Shown here piece by piece: positions 32,902-33,943 of a stretch of DNA of 33,943 bases; position 1 is the first letter of the stretch; each line of letters begins with the position of its first letter. The stretch covers positions 1-33,943 of the forward strand of contig JAAFHJ010000003.1 of the NCBI GenBank assembly GCA_013298325.1, given 5' to 3'. The stretch is from Myxococcales bacterium (GTDB taxonomy: Bacteria; Myxococcota_A; Polyangia; Polyangiales; Polyangiaceae). Under the pieces are notes generated by a model. It worked only from the letters and a program-made list of their open reading frames with translations. It did not search any database and was not told the origin of the DNA. A program made the position numbers and the translations under genes.

Positions 32902-33943
32902 GGTACTTTCGGTGAATTCGGCGCCAGGGCCCCTGTTGAAGGGGGCCCGCCGTCTCTCACGACGCCGTTGCCAGGGAATTCGCTGGCGGTCGTGAACGGA
33001 CGGGCCCCTCGGCGGAGAAAGACGCGAACCGCCCCAAATGCGTACGCCTCCCAGTAGTCGCTGCGCAGCGTCTTTGCCATCGCAGCATCGTGATTTTCGA
33101 TGTCCTCAAGGGCATCTTCAAACGACGTGAGCGGGGCGCGATCAAACAGGACCCACGCCGCGGCGGGGTGAGTATCCAGGCGCTCGTGGACGTCTTTCCA
33201 ATGGGCGACTTCCATCCCCTTCACGACGGCTGCCACCGCCTCCTCGCGCCCGGTCGGCGCGGTGTCCAAGGCGCCGTGCCAGGCGGCATCGGCATCGAGA
33301 TCGTAGGAATAAATATAGGGGGTCGCCGACAATCGTTTCGCAAAGAAGAGGACGTAGGGATCGATCCCGTAGGTCTGAATGCGGTCGTCTGGCGCAGTGT
33401 GTGCTGCCAAAAAAGCGGCTGCTCCGCGCATTTCGCGCGGGTAGTAGTCGTAGCCGCGGAACGCATCGAGCCAGGGGCGCGAGATGGCGACGTTGGCTGC
33501 GTCAAAGGGCTCGCCCCGCTGGGCCGCCGTCGCCCCGATGGTCGCTGGCCAGGGGAAGAGAACGTGGGGCGCCCCCTGGAGCGTGAACCGAAGGTAGTAG
33601 ACGCCGACCGCCGCGAGCACCGCCCCCAGCGCCCCGGCGAAACGCCGAATTCCCAAAGATTTCGACCATTCCGAGCGATCGGCAAGCGCGAAAGCGAGGG
33701 TGACACCGAGGAGGTTTACGCCGAAAGTTGCAGGATGCAGATGATAGGGGAAGCCCTTCTTCTGAAGGATGACGCCAAAGACGCCAAGTGCGCTCCAGAA
33801 GACGATCGGGAGCGCCCGCAGCGGGAGGAGACGAGAGACGAGCGCGACAACACCGAGAACCGTCGCGCCCGCGGCCATCCGGAAGGGGACGGTGTTCCAG
33901 TCGAGCTCGTACAGCTCCCGCGGCGTGTGCGGCCAAATGTAGA
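32898..33943 (-). CDS. Membrane glycosyltransferase-like protein, 5' end outside window
   Basis: The minus-strand frame is open to the right edge. An ATG at 33878 exists, but the upstream codons read YIWPHTPRELYELDWNTVPFR with no stop, so the N-terminal part of the gene lies outside. What is visible has about four TM helices (for example MAAGATVLGVVALVSR and LPIVFWSALGVFGVIL) and a soluble C-terminal region of some 200 residues. That region contains GYDYYPREMRGAAAFLAAHTAPDDRIQTYGIDPYVLFFAKR (shown here in parts), a pattern common at the C-terminus of GT-C membrane glycosyltransferases. It is translationally coupled to the next glycosyltransferase gene (ATGA at 32901-32898). Specificity cannot be assigned. 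Confidence 0.87.
   Translation of the reverse strand, partial: YIWPHTPRELYELDWNTVPFRMAAGATVLGVVALVSRLLPLRALPIVFWSALGVFGVILQKKGFPYHLHPATFGVNLLGVTLAFALADRSEWSKSLGIRRFAGALGAVLAAVGVYYLRFTLQGAPHVLFPWPATIGATAAQRGEPFDAANVAISRPWLDAFRGYDYYPREMRGAAAFLAAHTAPDDRIQTYGIDPYVLFFAKRLSATPYIYSYDLDADAAWHGALDTAPTGREEAVAAVVKGMEVAHWKDVHERLDTHPAAAWVLFDRAPLTSFEDALEDIENHDAAMAKTLRSDYWEAYAFGAVRVFLRRGARPFTTASEFPGNGVVRDGGPPSTGALAPNSPKVP

Overview
The window is GC-rich, densely packed chromosomal DNA, most likely from a myxobacterium-type member of the Myxococcota (Polyangia-like). The evidence is the gene content: a Hanks-type Ser/Thr kinase beside a degenerate kinase, secreted proteins with DUF4215/Myxococcus cysteine-rich repeats, a fibro-slime domain, an FGE-like lipoprotein, a CotH-kinase lipoprotein with an Asp/Ala-rich linker, and many zinc-ribbon membrane proteins of unknown role. 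I see no rRNA, tRNA, insertion sequence, prophage or CRISPR array. Taxonomy is inferred from content and was not tested.

Layout. 1-1541: 3' part of an S41 protease, convergent with a minus-strand pair (TSUP permease and a fused B12/radical-SAM protein, 1538-5289). A secreted fibro-slime protein (5368-6996, minus) follows. Then comes a plus-strand run (7147-9786): a Yip1-like membrane protein, a zinc-ribbon membrane protein, pterin-4a-carbinolamine dehydratase and RNase III. 9799-11357 (minus) holds a parvulin-like secreted protein and a small basic AT-hook protein, joined by a strong hairpin that contains the parvulin start codon. 11358-12035 is the only long stretch without a convincing gene.

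12036-19989 (minus) reads as one envelope/signalling cluster, in transcription order: Ser/Thr kinase, class A penicillin-binding protein, NtrY-like histidine kinase, queuosine-precursor transporter, and a zinc-finger/zincin membrane protein. Several of its junctions are 4-bp overlaps, and a good sigma70-type promoter lies just before the kinase. PgeF (plus) lies head-to-head with it. A pseudokinase (minus) and a cysteine-repeat/FGE-like lipoprotein (plus) form the next divergent pair.

24165-27235 (minus) is a three-gene set: a HEAT-THUMP-methyltransferase fusion, a zinc-ribbon protein with an SH3/Tudor-like tail, and a PaaI-type thioesterase. 27350-28694 (plus) is a Tat-exported molybdopterin oxidoreductase overlapping a PepSY-type membrane partner. 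A chorismate-mutase-like protein (minus), a PAP2 phosphatase and a CotH lipoprotein (plus) follow. The window ends with two overlapping GT-C-like membrane glycosyltransferase genes (minus), the upstream one cut by the right edge.

Nothing here is clearly a defence island or mobile system. The best leads for something undescribed are the start-codon hairpin at 10805-10844, the AT-hook protein, the CxxC/zincin membrane protein, the pseudokinase paired with a surface lipoprotein, and the HEAT-THUMP-methyltransferase operon.
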